In this document: piece by piece, positions 55,485-64,000 of the stretch | Layout: each line of letters starts with the position of its first letter | How positions within the stretch are numbered: position 1 is the stretch's first letter | Source: Methanosphaera sp. WGK6 | GTDB lineage: Archaea; Methanobacteriota; Methanobacteria; Methanobacteriales; Methanobacteriaceae | DNA length: 64,000 nucleotides | Assembly (NCBI RefSeq): GCF_001729965.1 | Contig: NZ_JRWK01000002.1 | Coordinates: 89,654-153,653 of the forward strand | Direction of reading: 5' to 3' | The notes under the pieces: model-generated | What the model saw: the letters and a program-made list of their open reading frames with translations, nothing else | What the model was told of the DNA's origin: nothing | Databases searched by the model: none | Translations under genes and position numbers: made by a program

Positions 55485-56519
55485 TTATTTATAATATTCA
55501 AAATAGGTCTTATATATTTCATTAACAATTAATTCAACTAAATCATCGGTTTTAATAGGGTTTTTGTTGTGTTGATTTGATAATAATTCTTTAGATAAGT
55601 CTATAATTTCGTTTAAATTAGTTGAACGTTTCATTAATCCTTTTTCGATATAATATGTATCTACTGATAATTGTTTTCCAGGATAACATGATATAACTGG
55701 TGTTCCAAGTAATGCTGATTCTCTATTCATAGTACCACCAGCACCTATAACTAAATCTGCTTTTTTCATAAGACTAAATGTATCGACAGGTGTTTCTATA
55801 ATGTGGACGTTTTCAATATCTTCAAAAATATTTCCTTGAGTTTTAAATCGTGGAATTATAAGTATATTTGCATCATTTTTTAATTCATTAACAATTGGTG
55901 TTAATACTGATTTTGTACAATCCGCATCTAAATAAGATGCTAAAGATGGTTCGGGTCTCATTAAAATAGTATATTTTTTAGTTAATTTCAAATTTAAATC
56001 ATCTAATATGTTTTCATTATATTTAAAATCTTCTAAATGTGTTACTTCACAAGTTCCATTGTATTGTACTATGTTATTGGGGTTCATTCCAAATTTCACA
56101 GTATTCCATACGTCAAATATTTCTGGGATGATTAATTTGTTTACTAGGGGTAATGTTAATTTATTAGCTGCTACGGCATGTTCATTATCTAAAATAAATA
56201 TATTAGGAATACCTAATCCAAAAGCTACGCGAGGTAATTCAATAGAATGTTTAGTTATAGCAATATCTATGTTTTCTTCTGATATAAATTTAGATAAATC
56301 ATATGCACGTTTTGTACTTGATAATAATTTTTCTTTAAGAGTTACACCATGATTGCCTATGGATGTATATTCTAATTCAAAAATATCTAGTAAATCATGA
56401 ATATTTGAAAAATCACGGGCGGTTATTAATACTTCATGACCATCTTCTTTTAATTTTTTTATTATTCCATTAAAAAATCGTACATGGGGTGTATTTACAA
56501 TATCTATCCATATTTTCAT
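55485..56519 (-). CDS. DUF354 family glycosyltransferase-like protein
   Basis: This 344-residue protein is of the DUF354 family, with a GT-B glycosyltransferase-like fold. It starts MKIWIDIVNTPHVRFFNGII, then EDGHEVLITARDF, ITKHSIELPRVAFGLG, MRPEPSLASYLDAD, and a C-terminal GAGGTMNRESALLGTPVISCYP that fits the UDP-sugar binding site of GT-B enzymes. The sugar and acceptor are unknown; a surface or pseudomurein role would be inference only. It is a single minus-strand gene upstream of the tRNA gene. Confidence 0.86.
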   Translation of the reverse strand: MKIWIDIVNTPHVRFFNGIIKKLKEDGHEVLITARDFSNIHDLLDIFELEYTSIGNHGVTLKEKLLSSTKRAYDLSKFISEENIDIAITKHSIELPRVAFGLGIPNIFILDNEHAVAANKLTLPLVNKLIIPEIFDVWNTVKFGMNPNNIVQYNGTCEVTHLEDFKYNENILDDLNLKLTKKYTILMRPEPSLASYLDADCTKSVLTPIVNELKNDANILIIPRFKTQGNIFEDIENVHIIETPVDTFSLMKKADLVIGAGGTMNRESALLGTPVISCYPGKQLSVDTYYIEKGLMKRSTNLNEIIDLSKELLSNQHNKNPIKTDDLVELIVNEIYKTYFEYYK

Positions 56520-56590
56520 AGTTTATAACTTCCTAGTCCTGTTTTCTAAAAAATAAAAAATAATTAAGTTAATTTAATTAATTTCTATTA

Positions 56591-57247
56591 TTATTTTTTA
56601 CTTTGAAATTTTTTGTATAATGCAATAATTTCATCTACACCTTCACCTGTTTTTAAACTACATTTAACAACAGGTATGTCTGGATTTATTGTTTTCACAT
56701 CTTTAACCATTTTGTCTGCATCTGCACCTACTGCATCAGCCAAATCCACTTTATTTACAATGGCCATGTCAGCTCCTTTAAAAATCATAGGATGTTTTTC
56801 AGCAGTATCATCACCCTCTGTAACACTAATAATTACAGTTCTTACATGAGTTCCTAGGTTAAAATCTGCAGGACAAATTAGATTTCCCACATTTTCTACA
56901 AATAATATTGATATATCTTCAAGGGGTATGTCTGGTAAAGCATGTTCAACTAAGTGTGCATCTAAATGGCATTCTTTTCCAGTGTTTAATCCTTTCACAG
57001 GAACATTTTTATCTTCGATTCTTTTCGCATCAAATTTACTTAAAATATCTCCTGCTATAACTCCAATATCATCTTCCATTTCATCAATTAATTTTTCAAG
57101 AAGTGATGTTTTACCAGAACCTACTGCGCCTACAAGATCAACAGCAAATACATTATTTTCATCTAAAATTCTTCTATTTTCATAAGCTAATTTATCATTA
57201 GCTTGGATTATGTCTTGTTCTACATCTATACTAGCTATATTATGCAT
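56591..57247 (-). CDS. hypB: Hydrogenase nickel incorporation protein HypB
   Basis: HypB is a GTPase that delivers nickel to the [NiFe]-hydrogenase large subunit. The 218-residue protein has the P-loop VGAVGSGKTSLLEKL (about residues 39-53), the metal site TGKECHLDAHLVEHAL with Cys and His, FVENVGNLICPADF and the guanine motif NKVDLAD. There is no N-terminal His-rich region. It begins one base after the hypA stop, forming a hypAB pair. Confidence 0.95.
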   Translation of the reverse strand: MHNIASIDVEQDIIQANDKLAYENRRILDENNVFAVDLVGAVGSGKTSLLEKLIDEMEDDIGVIAGDILSKFDAKRIEDKNVPVKGLNTGKECHLDAHLVEHALPDIPLEDISILFVENVGNLICPADFNLGTHVRTVIISVTEGDDTAEKHPMIFKGADMAIVNKVDLADAVGADADKMVKDVKTINPDIPVVKCSLKTGEGVDEIIALYKKFQSKK

Positions 57248-57248
57248 T

Positions 57249-57623
57249 TTAATCTTCCTTTTCTATTTTTATTGTTTTAATATTGCATTCTTGTCCTTGA
57301 ATGATATGGACTCTTGTATTATCACATTTTGGACATGTGGCTACAGCCATCAAATGATCCATTTCTTCATCAGTTTTACTAACTCCTTTAAAACCACATG
57401 ATTCACATTCTATTTCAATGGGGATCATATTAATTATAATTTCAGCATCTTTTAAGATAGTATCTTCTCTTAAAACATCCATCATAAATCTTAGTTGTTC
57501 TGGGTTTAACATTGTAAGTTCCCCTACTTCTAAGACGGCTTCAGTTACTTGTATAGCATCATTTTTCTTTGCAGTATCTAATATTGCTTCTACCATACTA
57601 TTTGCCATAGATAATTCATGCAT
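57249..57623 (-). CDS. hypA: Hydrogenase nickel insertion protein HypA
   Basis: HypA binds nickel and works with HypB. The 124-residue protein starts [15 protein letters not shown] with the nickel-binding His2 and has a zinc ribbon CESCGFKG and CPKCDN. It lies directly upstream of hypB with one base between. The shared promoter lies in the spacer to prs. Confidence 0.94.
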   Translation of the reverse strand: MHELSMANSMVEAILDTAKKNDAIQVTEAVLEVGELTMLNPEQLRFMMDVLREDTILKDAEIIINMIPIEIECESCGFKGVSKTDEEMDHLMAVATCPKCDNTRVHIIQGQECNIKTIKIEKED

Positions 57624-57901
57624 TTTTTAACTCCAATATCATAATTTAGTATTACTTAATGTTTTAATAAACTTTTTATATTTTTTTTTAAATTTATTTA
57701 TCAATATTATATTTGTATATTATATTAATAATTATTAATGTATTATTATTTCTTTAAGATTAATATGTAATCTATTTTAAAAATAAAAGTTATAAATTAA
57801 TATATGAAGTATGATTTATTTTTTTATAGGTAATTTTTATTATTTTAAAAAAATGGAATTTATGAAGTACTTATTGTAGAAATTAAGGAGAGTAATATTA
57901 A

Positions 57902-58777
57902 GTGATTATTGGAGGATCTGCATCTCAAGCATTAGCTGCAGAAGTTGCACGAGAATTAAATGATAAATTATGTTCGGTTGAAACTAAAAAGTTTCCTGAT
58001 GGTGAAAGATATTTCAGAATAAAAGATGAAATATGTGAAGATGAACAGGTAACTATAATTCAATCTACTGGTTATCCACAAGATGAAAATATGATGGAAT
58101 TATTTTTTATATTAGATACTCTTGGAGATATGAATATTAAAAATATAACTCTTGTATCACCTTATCTTGGATATAGCCGTCAAGAACGTAGATTTAAAGA
58201 AGTAGAATGTATATCTGCTAAAGCAACAGCAAAATTAATTCAAACAATGGGTGTTAAACATTTAGTATCTATAAATTTACATGAAGAAAGTATTTGTGAT
58301 TTATATGATATTCCAGTAAATAATTTATCTGCAATGCCAGCTATAGCAGATTATATTAGAATAAATTTTCCTGAGAAAAAACCAATTATATTAGCACCAG
58401 ATAAAGGGGCAGAGAATTTTGCAAAAGAAATAGCTACATTACTTAATACTGATTATGATTATTTAGAAAAAGTAAGATTATCTCCTGAAAAAGTTAAAAC
58501 GAAAACAAAAAGTATTTCAGTAGATAATCGTAGTGTTATAATAGTGGATGATATAATAAGTACTGGTGGAACTATAGTAAATGCTATAAATATTTTAAAA
58601 TTACAAGGAGCTAAATCAGTAGATGTTGTTTGTGTACATCCTGTTTTAGTAAATGATGCAGTACTTAAAATAAATGCTGCTGGAGCAAATTCAGTACAAG
58701 GAACTAATACATTAAAAAGTGAAGTTGCTAATATAAGTGTTGCTAAAACAATAGCTGAACATTTAAAAACGTTATAG
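57902..58777 (+). CDS. prs: Ribose-phosphate diphosphokinase (PRPP synthetase)
   Basis: This enzyme makes PRPP from ribose-5-phosphate and ATP for nucleotides and His. The 291-residue archaeal form has VIIGGSASQALA at the start (GTG, after AAGGAGAG), TLVSPYLGYSRQERRFK, NLHEESICDLYDIPVNNL, and the PRPP-binding loop VIIVDDIISTGGTIVNA near the C-terminus. Length is normal for the archaeal class. It is a single gene, convergent with the DEAD-box helicase. Confidence 0.96.
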   Translation: MIIGGSASQALAAEVARELNDKLCSVETKKFPDGERYFRIKDEICEDEQVTIIQSTGYPQDENMMELFFILDTLGDMNIKNITLVSPYLGYSRQERRFKEVECISAKATAKLIQTMGVKHLVSINLHEESICDLYDIPVNNLSAMPAIADYIRINFPEKKPIILAPDKGAENFAKEIATLLNTDYDYLEKVRLSPEKVKTKTKSISVDNRSVIIVDDIISTGGTIVNAINILKLQGAKSVDVVCVHPVLVNDAVLKINAAGANSVQGTNTLKSEVANISVAKTIAEHLKTL

Positions 58778-58889
58778 CTTTTTTAATAAAATGTCTTATA
58801 AAAGTATAAAATTATTTAAAAAATATTTATTTTTTCTATTTTTTTTATATGATAATTGAAAAATAGTTTTAATCAAAAAAAGAATATGA

Positions 58890-60653
58890 TTATGGTGAAT
58901 AATCATTATTTCCATAGTTATTTTTTTTATAAGTTTTTTTATGATAATTATTTTTATCATATCCTTTTCTAGAATAATTTTCGTTCTGGTAATTATCTGT
59001 TCTATGTGGATTGAATTTCTTACTTTTTCTATTTCGTTTATTGGTAAATTTTTTCTTATTGTTATTTCTTTTCTTAGTTTTATCACGAGGTTTTGCAGGT
59101 TCAATATGTGCATGTTTATTTTCAATGTATGTATCACTCATAAATCTATAGAAATCAGAAGCGTTAGCAAGGGGTATTTCTACAAATGAAAAATTATCGA
59201 ATATATCTATATTGCCTATTTGATGACCTGTAAGTCCTGTTTTTTCATGTATTGAGTTAAGAATTACATTAACTGTAATGTCTTGTTTTCTTCCAACACT
59301 AATAAAAAATCTCACAAATCCTTCATGTGCTTCAGTATCTCCAAATTCTTCTTCTTTATATTTGCTGTCTTCCATAATTCCTTTTAGGAGTGTTGCTGCA
59401 ATGTCTATGGAGTTATAGTCTTCTTCAAGTAATTTTTCTATAATATATATTTCTTTAGAAATATCTTCTGTATTTATTCGTTCTTTTAATTGTTCTATGA
59501 AGTTATCTTTTTTAACTTCTTCTACATCACTTAACGATGGAATTGGAGCTTGTTCTATTTTGGTTTTAGCATATCTTTGGATATCTCGTAATTGGTATAT
59601 CTCTCGACCAGAAACAAAACTATATGCTTTTCCAGTTTTTCCAGCTCTTCCTGTACGACCTATACGATGAACATAATATTCATTATCATTAGGAATATCA
59701 TAGTTGAAAACTGCTTCAACTCCACTAACATCAATTCCTCGAGCAGCTACATCTGTAGCAACAAGTATTTCTATATTATTCTTTTTAAATTTATGCATCA
59801 CACGATCTCTTTGATTTTGTGTTAAATCACCATGTAGACCATCTGCAAGATATCCTCTTATTTGTAAATGACTCACTAACTTATCTACTTTTCTTTTTGT
59901 ATTACAAAATACTAATGATAAATCAAAATCATGTAGATCTAAAATTCTTGATAATAATTCTAATTTCATATCTTCTTTTACTTCAAAGTATTTTTGCTCT
60001 ACATCGGGTGTAGTTAATTCATGTTGGGTTACTTTAACGATTTCAGGGTTATTTTGATACCTTTTTGCTAATTGAAGTATTTCTGGAGGTAATGTTGCTG
60101 AAAATAAAAGAAATTGTCTTTCATAAGGTATATCTTCAAGAATATATTCAATATCTTCACGAAATCCCATATCTAACATTTCATCAGCTTCATCTAATAT
60201 CACTGTTTTAATATTTTTCAAGTTCAATGTTTTTCTATCAATATGGTCCATTACTCTTCCAGGAGTACCTATGATAATTTGAACACCTTTTTGCAGTGCT
60301 TTTATTTGTCTATCAATTGGTTGTCCTCCATAAACTGGCAGTACATTAATTTTTGGGAGGTATGCTGATAATTTTCTTAATTCTTCTGCTACTTGGATTG
60401 CTAATTCACGTGTCGGACAGAGAATTATTGCTTGTAAATTTCTATTTTCATTATCTATATTTTCAAGCAATGGTATTCCAAATGCAGCTGTTTTACCAGT
60501 ACCAGTTTGTGCTTGACCTGTTACATCTTTATGAGCTAAAATTTGTGGAATTGCAAGTGATTGTATTGGTGATGCTTCTTCAAAACCCATGTCTTCTACA
60601 GCTTTCTGGATTTCGGGAGATATATTTAAGTCCTTAAATTTTAATTTTTCCAT
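58890..60653 (-). CDS. DEAD-box RNA helicase with DbpA-type RNA-binding domain
   Basis: This is an ATP-dependent RNA helicase of 587 residues. The Q motif FKDLNISPEIQKAVEDMGF is followed by motif I AQTGTGKT, Ia PTRELAIQ, II DEAD, III SAT and VI HRIGRTGRAGK. A domain after about residue 435 (GFVRFFISVGRKQDITVN, GLTGHQIGNIDIF) is a DbpA-type RNA-binding domain. The last about 60 residues are basic, rich in Lys, Arg, Asn and Tyr, and add nonspecific RNA binding. The layout equals that of bacterial CsdA/CshA helicases, so an ancient transfer is likely. It is transcribed alone, towards prs. Confidence 0.95.
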   Translation of the reverse strand: MEKLKFKDLNISPEIQKAVEDMGFEEASPIQSLAIPQILAHKDVTGQAQTGTGKTAAFGIPLLENIDNENRNLQAIILCPTRELAIQVAEELRKLSAYLPKINVLPVYGGQPIDRQIKALQKGVQIIIGTPGRVMDHIDRKTLNLKNIKTVILDEADEMLDMGFREDIEYILEDIPYERQFLLFSATLPPEILQLAKRYQNNPEIVKVTQHELTTPDVEQKYFEVKEDMKLELLSRILDLHDFDLSLVFCNTKRKVDKLVSHLQIRGYLADGLHGDLTQNQRDRVMHKFKKNNIEILVATDVAARGIDVSGVEAVFNYDIPNDNEYYVHRIGRTGRAGKTGKAYSFVSGREIYQLRDIQRYAKTKIEQAPIPSLSDVEEVKKDNFIEQLKERINTEDISKEIYIIEKLLEEDYNSIDIAATLLKGIMEDSKYKEEEFGDTEAHEGFVRFFISVGRKQDITVNVILNSIHEKTGLTGHQIGNIDIFDNFSFVEIPLANASDFYRFMSDTYIENKHAHIEPAKPRDKTKKRNNNKKKFTNKRNRKSKKFNPHRTDNYQNENYSRKGYDKNNYHKKTYKKNNYGNNDYSP

Positions 60654-61022
60654 TTTTGGTCTCCTTGTTTTTCTAAATTTTTATATTTTTAATATTATTC
60701 TTTTGGTACTTAGTAGGATATTTGTTCTATTTAAATAATACTGGCGTATTATACAACATATGTTAGAGTAAATATTAAAATAAATATGGGTTAATTTACT
60801 TATAATTATTATTTATTTTCGTTAGACTGAGATTAATACAAAAAAGAATAATATTCATTATATAATTTTAAATTTTTTAGTTATTACTATTTATTTATAT
60901 CTAAAATACAGTATATTTTTTTTTAAAAAAAGAATAATAAGAAGGTCCTACTTCTTATATAATGTGATTTTGAAGGTTCAGAATTTATGATATTTTTGTG
61001 TGTAAGTGTAATTTCTTTAATT
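60654..61022. other. AT-rich spacer between the lon and helicase genes
   Basis: This 369-bp spacer is downstream of lon and upstream of the helicase, with its promoter near the helicase end. No ORF or stable RNA is visible in it. Confidence 0.5.
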
Positions 61023-63026
61023 TTATTTAGTTTCTTCTTTCAATGTGTTAATAAATTCTTCTTTTTTAGGACCTACTAGGGCATGTTCAAGTACGTCTGT
61101 TAGAGTTTTCACAGGAATAATCTCAATTTGATCCATGTATTTTTTATCTATTAATACATCATCTATATTTGATGCAGGAATAAGTACACGTTTCATTCCG
61201 GATTCTGCAGCTGCTTCTATTTTGTATGTTACACCACCAATAGGAAGTACTGTTCCACGTACACTTAAAGAACCTGTTAATGCAAGTGTTTGGTCGATAG
61301 GTATGTCTTCTATTGCTGATATTATTGCAGTAGCCATTGATACACTTGCACTATCTCCTTCAACTCCATCGTAAGATTGTACAAATTGGATATGTATGTC
61401 ATAGTTAGATATATCTTTTCCAATACTTTTTTTAATAATAGCACCAACGTTTTGAACAGCTTCTTTAGCAATATCTCCTAATTTTCCTGCTGCAATAATT
61501 TTTCCTTCTTCTTTACTTTGGGATGGTGCAGCTTCTGCAGCTATAGGTAAAACAATACCACTTGAGTTACCAATAACTGCTAAACCATTAATACATCCTA
61601 TTTTAGAACCTTGATTTGCAAATACACTATATTCTTTTCTTTGTGATATATATCTATCTGCTATTTGTTGTTCTAATGTTCTGGATTGTTTTTTAGCTTT
61701 AAATACATGTTCTTCTGTTACTTCATCAGCATTTTCTTCTATAGCTACATCTCCTGCAGCACGAACTAATCCACCTAAATCTCTTAATTTAAGTGTTAAT
61801 GAATCTTTTTTTCCTGCTCTACGTTGGGCTTCTTTAATTATTTCTGCAACAGCTTCTTTGGTGAAATGTGGTATTCTACCATCATTTTTTACTTCTTGAG
61901 CTACAAATTGAGCGAGTTTTTTTCTGTTTTCTGGAGTGTCTTTCATGGAATCTTTCATGAATATTTCGTATCCATAACCTCTTATTCTTGATCTTAGTGC
62001 TATATGCATATCTTTTAGTACTTCTAGGTTTCCTGAAGCTACTAATACAAAATCACATGGAACTGCATCTGTCCGAACCATTGCACCACTACTTGTATCA
62101 CTTTGACCTGTAATTTGGTATTTATGTTCTTGAAGAGCAGTTAATAGTTCTTGTTGTGTTTTCATATTCATTGTTCCAATTTCATCAATGTATAATACTC
62201 CTTTGTTTGCTCGATGTATCATTCCACTTTCTACTCGTTCATGAGCTGGGGTTCCTAAACCTCCTGATTGATATGGGTCATGTCTTACATCACCAAGTAA
62301 TGCTCCTGCATGAGCACCTGTTGCATCAATAAATGGTGCTACTTCTTTATTATCATTATTTACTAAAAGTTTTGGTGATTGTTGTTGTCCTTTTGGTTTT
62401 AGTTGATATAGTGCAAAAAATACTATGCCTACTGCTATAATTGCAGTGAGAAATTGATTTGTTATAAATCCAATTGCCATGATTAATGCAATGATTGCTA
62501 TTGTAAATATGTTTTTTCGTTCTTCTTGACTTTTAAATTGTTTTTTTGCATTTTCCACAATTTTTTTTCCTTGACCTGCAGGCATAATTCCCACTAATGG
62601 GTTATTGGGATTTTCAACATTTGGGTATATTAGTATGTCTTGTAAATCTTCAGGGGGCAGTAATTCTGCCATAGCTTTAGCAATCATGGATTTACCAATA
62701 CCTGGTTCTCCAATCAGTAACACATTTCTTCTTTGTTTAGCTGCTTTTTTTATAGTTTCTACTGCATCTTCTTGACCAATAATTTGGTCAATAAGCATTT
62801 TAGGTATTTCTATTTCATCAGTGTCGGAATATTCTTCAGGGTTTATTTCGGATACTATATGGTTTGATAAATCATAATTATTTGTTTTAATTTCGCGTTT
62901 TATTTCTTTGGGGGAGGTTTTATTTTCTTCTGTTATTTCTTCGGGTTCTTCAATATCTATACAAATTTTTTCTTCATTTTCCCTGTTTTCTTTTTTGATT
63001 TTTTCTTCATGATCTGTATTTGTAAT
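61023..63026 (-). CDS. lon: Archaeal membrane Lon protease (LonB), likely ATT start
   Basis: This is an ATP-dependent membrane protease. The P-loop [15 protein letters not shown] sits near residue 35 of the ATG frame. Two membrane helices (about residues 100-135) lie inside the AAA+ module. The protease has catalytic Ser in GDSASVSM and Lys in YKIEAA. The first in-frame ATG (62798, 591 residues) would cut the conserved [14 protein letters not shown]. The frame stays open 76 codons further, with no ATG, GTG or TTG, to ATT at 63024-63026, seven bases after GGAGG at 63034-63038. I therefore start it there (667 residues). A start at 62798 cannot be excluded. Confidence 0.85.
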   Translation of the reverse strand: MTNTDHEEKIKKENRENEEKICIDIEEPEEITEENKTSPKEIKREIKTNNYDLSNHIVSEINPEEYSDTDEIEIPKMLIDQIIGQEDAVETIKKAAKQRRNVLLIGEPGIGKSMIAKAMAELLPPEDLQDILIYPNVENPNNPLVGIMPAGQGKKIVENAKKQFKSQEERKNIFTIAIIALIMAIGFITNQFLTAIIAVGIVFFALYQLKPKGQQQSPKLLVNNDNKEVAPFIDATGAHAGALLGDVRHDPYQSGGLGTPAHERVESGMIHRANKGVLYIDEIGTMNMKTQQELLTALQEHKYQITGQSDTSSGAMVRTDAVPCDFVLVASGNLEVLKDMHIALRSRIRGYGYEIFMKDSMKDTPENRKKLAQFVAQEVKNDGRIPHFTKEAVAEIIKEAQRRAGKKDSLTLKLRDLGGLVRAAGDVAIEENADEVTEEHVFKAKKQSRTLEQQIADRYISQRKEYSVFANQGSKIGCINGLAVIGNSSGIVLPIAAEAAPSQSKEEGKIIAAGKLGDIAKEAVQNVGAIIKKSIGKDISNYDIHIQFVQSYDGVEGDSASVSMATAIISAIEDIPIDQTLALTGSLSVRGTVLPIGGVTYKIEAAAESGMKRVLIPASNIDDVLIDKKYMDQIEIIPVKTLTDVLEHALVGPKKEEFINTLKEETK

Positions 63027-63342
63027 AGTTATTCCTCCTTTTTTTAAATTAACTTCAATGATATTGTATTTGTTGTTTATCGTATTTTTTTATATTTATA
63101 ATCATAATATTTTTTATTCTGGTATTTTATATAATATTATCTATAATTTCCATTATATATTTAAATAACCATAGGTATTTAAAATATACTATTTTTTTAG
63201 AATTCATGGAGAGATACTTTTGTTTTTCAATAGAATTTTATATTATACTTTCTTTTTTTTAAAAATTTGCCATAGTATTAAATTAGTAAATACTACAAAT
63301 ATATCATCAACAACTTAATAAATTAAAGGGGGAATTTAATTA
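63027..63342. other. Divergent spacer between lon and cobQ
   Basis: This 316-bp AT-rich region holds promoters for both genes. The Shine-Dalgarno of lon (GGAGG, 63034-63038 on the minus strand) and that of cobQ (GGGGGA, 63328-63333) are at its two ends. No ORF or RNA is seen. Confidence 0.5.
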
Positions 63343-64000
63343 ATGAAATATATAATGTTTCAGGGAACTTCATCCAATGCTGGAAAAACACTTACGGCAG
63401 CAGCATTATGTAATTTATTATCAAGGAAAGGTTATCGTGTAACTCCTTTCAAATCACAAAATATGTCTTTAAATTCATATACAACAATTGATGATGATGA
63501 GATGTCCATAGCACAAGTAATGCAAGCAGAAGCTGCAGGTATAGAACCTAATTGTAATATGAATCCAATATTATTAAAGCCAAAGGAAGATTTCACTTCA
63601 CAAGTAATTGTACGAGGAAAACCTGCTGGAAATATGCGTTTTGATGATTATCAAAATAATTTCAGAGGCCAAGCAATCACTGCCATCAAAAGTTCTTTAG
63701 AATATCTTAAAGAAGATTATGATATAACTGTAATTGAAGGTGCGGGTTCTCCTGCTGAGATAAATATGTATGATAAAGACTTAGCTAATATGTTAATTGC
63801 AAGGATGACTAATGCTGATGTTATATTAGTGGCTGATATTGATCAAGGTGGTGTTTTTGCTGCAATAGTAGGTACTTATTTCTTGATACCTGAAGAAGAT
63901 AGAAAATTAATTAAAGCAATTATAATTAATAAATTTAGGGGAAATGCAGATGTACTTAAATCAGGTATAGATAAAATAGAAGAATTAACTAATATTCCAG
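63343..64000 (+). CDS. cobQ: Cobyric acid synthase CobQ (N-terminal part, cut by window end)
   Basis: CobQ amidates adenosylcobyrinic acid diamide to adenosylcobyric acid in corrinoid synthesis. The visible 219 residues carry the P-loop MFQGTSSNAGKTLTAAAL, the conserved VTPFKSQNMSLNSY, EAAGIEPNCNMNPILLKP and VILVADIDQGGVFAAIVG of the family's N-terminal amidotransferase-linked ATPase domain. The glutaminase domain lies beyond the right edge. A run of five G followed by AA lies before ATG. Corrinoids are needed by methanol:coenzyme M methyltransferases and by methyl transfer to coenzyme M. Confidence 0.95.
   Translation, partial: MKYIMFQGTSSNAGKTLTAAALCNLLSRKGYRVTPFKSQNMSLNSYTTIDDDEMSIAQVMQAEAAGIEPNCNMNPILLKPKEDFTSQVIVRGKPAGNMRFDDYQNNFRGQAITAIKSSLEYLKEDYDITVIEGAGSPAEINMYDKDLANMLIARMTNADVILVADIDQGGVFAAIVGTYFLIPEEDRKLIKAIIINKFRGNADVLKSGIDKIEELTNIP

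Noticed and set aside
58796..59137. Lys/Ile-rich frame overlapping the 3' end of the helicase gene on the same strand
   Set aside because: Out-of-frame reading of the Lys/Asn-rich helicase tail; no start signal, no similarity.

Overview
The window is very AT-rich archaeal DNA, and its gene set points to a methanogen of the order Methanobacteriales, most likely a Methanosphaera-type organism. The supporting genes are methenyl-tetrahydromethanopterin cyclohydrolase (mch), phosphosulfolactate synthase for coenzyme M (comA), a methanogenesis-marker-16/DUF39 protein, a TfuA thioamidation protein, a geranylgeranylglyceryl phosphate synthase for archaeal lipids and a full archaeal information-processing set. 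The small, separately encoded C-terminal part of DNA polymerase B (polB2) is known from Methanobacteriales. The species name is inferred from base composition and gene content only. No rRNA, IS element, prophage or CRISPR array was seen; this is core chromosome.

Layout. 1-9.6 kb: ribosomal S3Ae, an unrecognised primase-like ORF, small redox or cofactor families, tsr3-rpl40e, the lipid enzyme GGGPS, a VanW-like surface protein and a Mur-ligase homologue. 9.8-20.9 kb: hypD, a TldE/PmbA-like protein, a tail-anchored zinc-ribbon protein with six 45-bp repeats, an ABC1/UbiB kinase, the rps8e-polB2 pair, hypE, an RDD protein, serS and a four-CBS protein. 20.9-25.6 kb (minus strand): a LarE-like sulfur transferase, tfuA, an HD protein, tfe, a CofE-like ligase and comA. 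26.3-36.7 kb (plus strand): ftsZ-secE-spt5-rpl11-rpl1-rpl10-rpl12, then alaS, the marker-16 protein, a HAD phosphatase and a tiny membrane protein. 36.6-49.0 kb (minus strand): the archaeal exosome/proteasome superoperon, from rpl15e through RNase P proteins, proteasome alpha, SBDS, Rrp4/41/42, L37Ae, RpoP, Brix and Pcc1 to prefoldin beta, interrupted by purB and a 640-bp AT-rich spacer. 49.4-57.6 kb: tfs, ribC, mch, thyA, metE, a ferredoxin-nitroreductase, a polytopic membrane protein, tRNA-Ala(GGC), a DUF354 glycosyltransferase-like protein and hypBA. 57.9-64 kb: prs, a DEAD-box helicase, the membrane Lon protease and the start of cobQ.

How the genes work together. Four hydrogenase-maturation genes (hypA, hypB, hypD, hypE) lie at three places. 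Homocysteine/methionine and C1 metabolism is represented by the DUF39 protein, metE, mch and thyA. Sulfur chemistry for methanogenesis is suggested by tfuA next to a PP-loop sulfur transferase with three cysteines arranged as in [4Fe-4S]-type LarE. Translation, RNA decay and proteolysis genes form the largest co-directional block.

Most notable observations: (1) lon has a conserved, open N-terminal extension with no ATG, GTG or TTG but a perfectly placed Shine-Dalgarno before an ATT codon; (2) the start of rpl1 carries an RNA hairpin matching the known archaeal L1 autoregulatory site; (3) the larE-like/tfuA/HD cluster; (4) a 45-bp in-frame tandem repeat in a membrane-anchored zinc-ribbon protein; (5) a primase-like orphan ORF at 1.0-1.9 kb. 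Nothing here amounts to a wholly new defence or mobile system.
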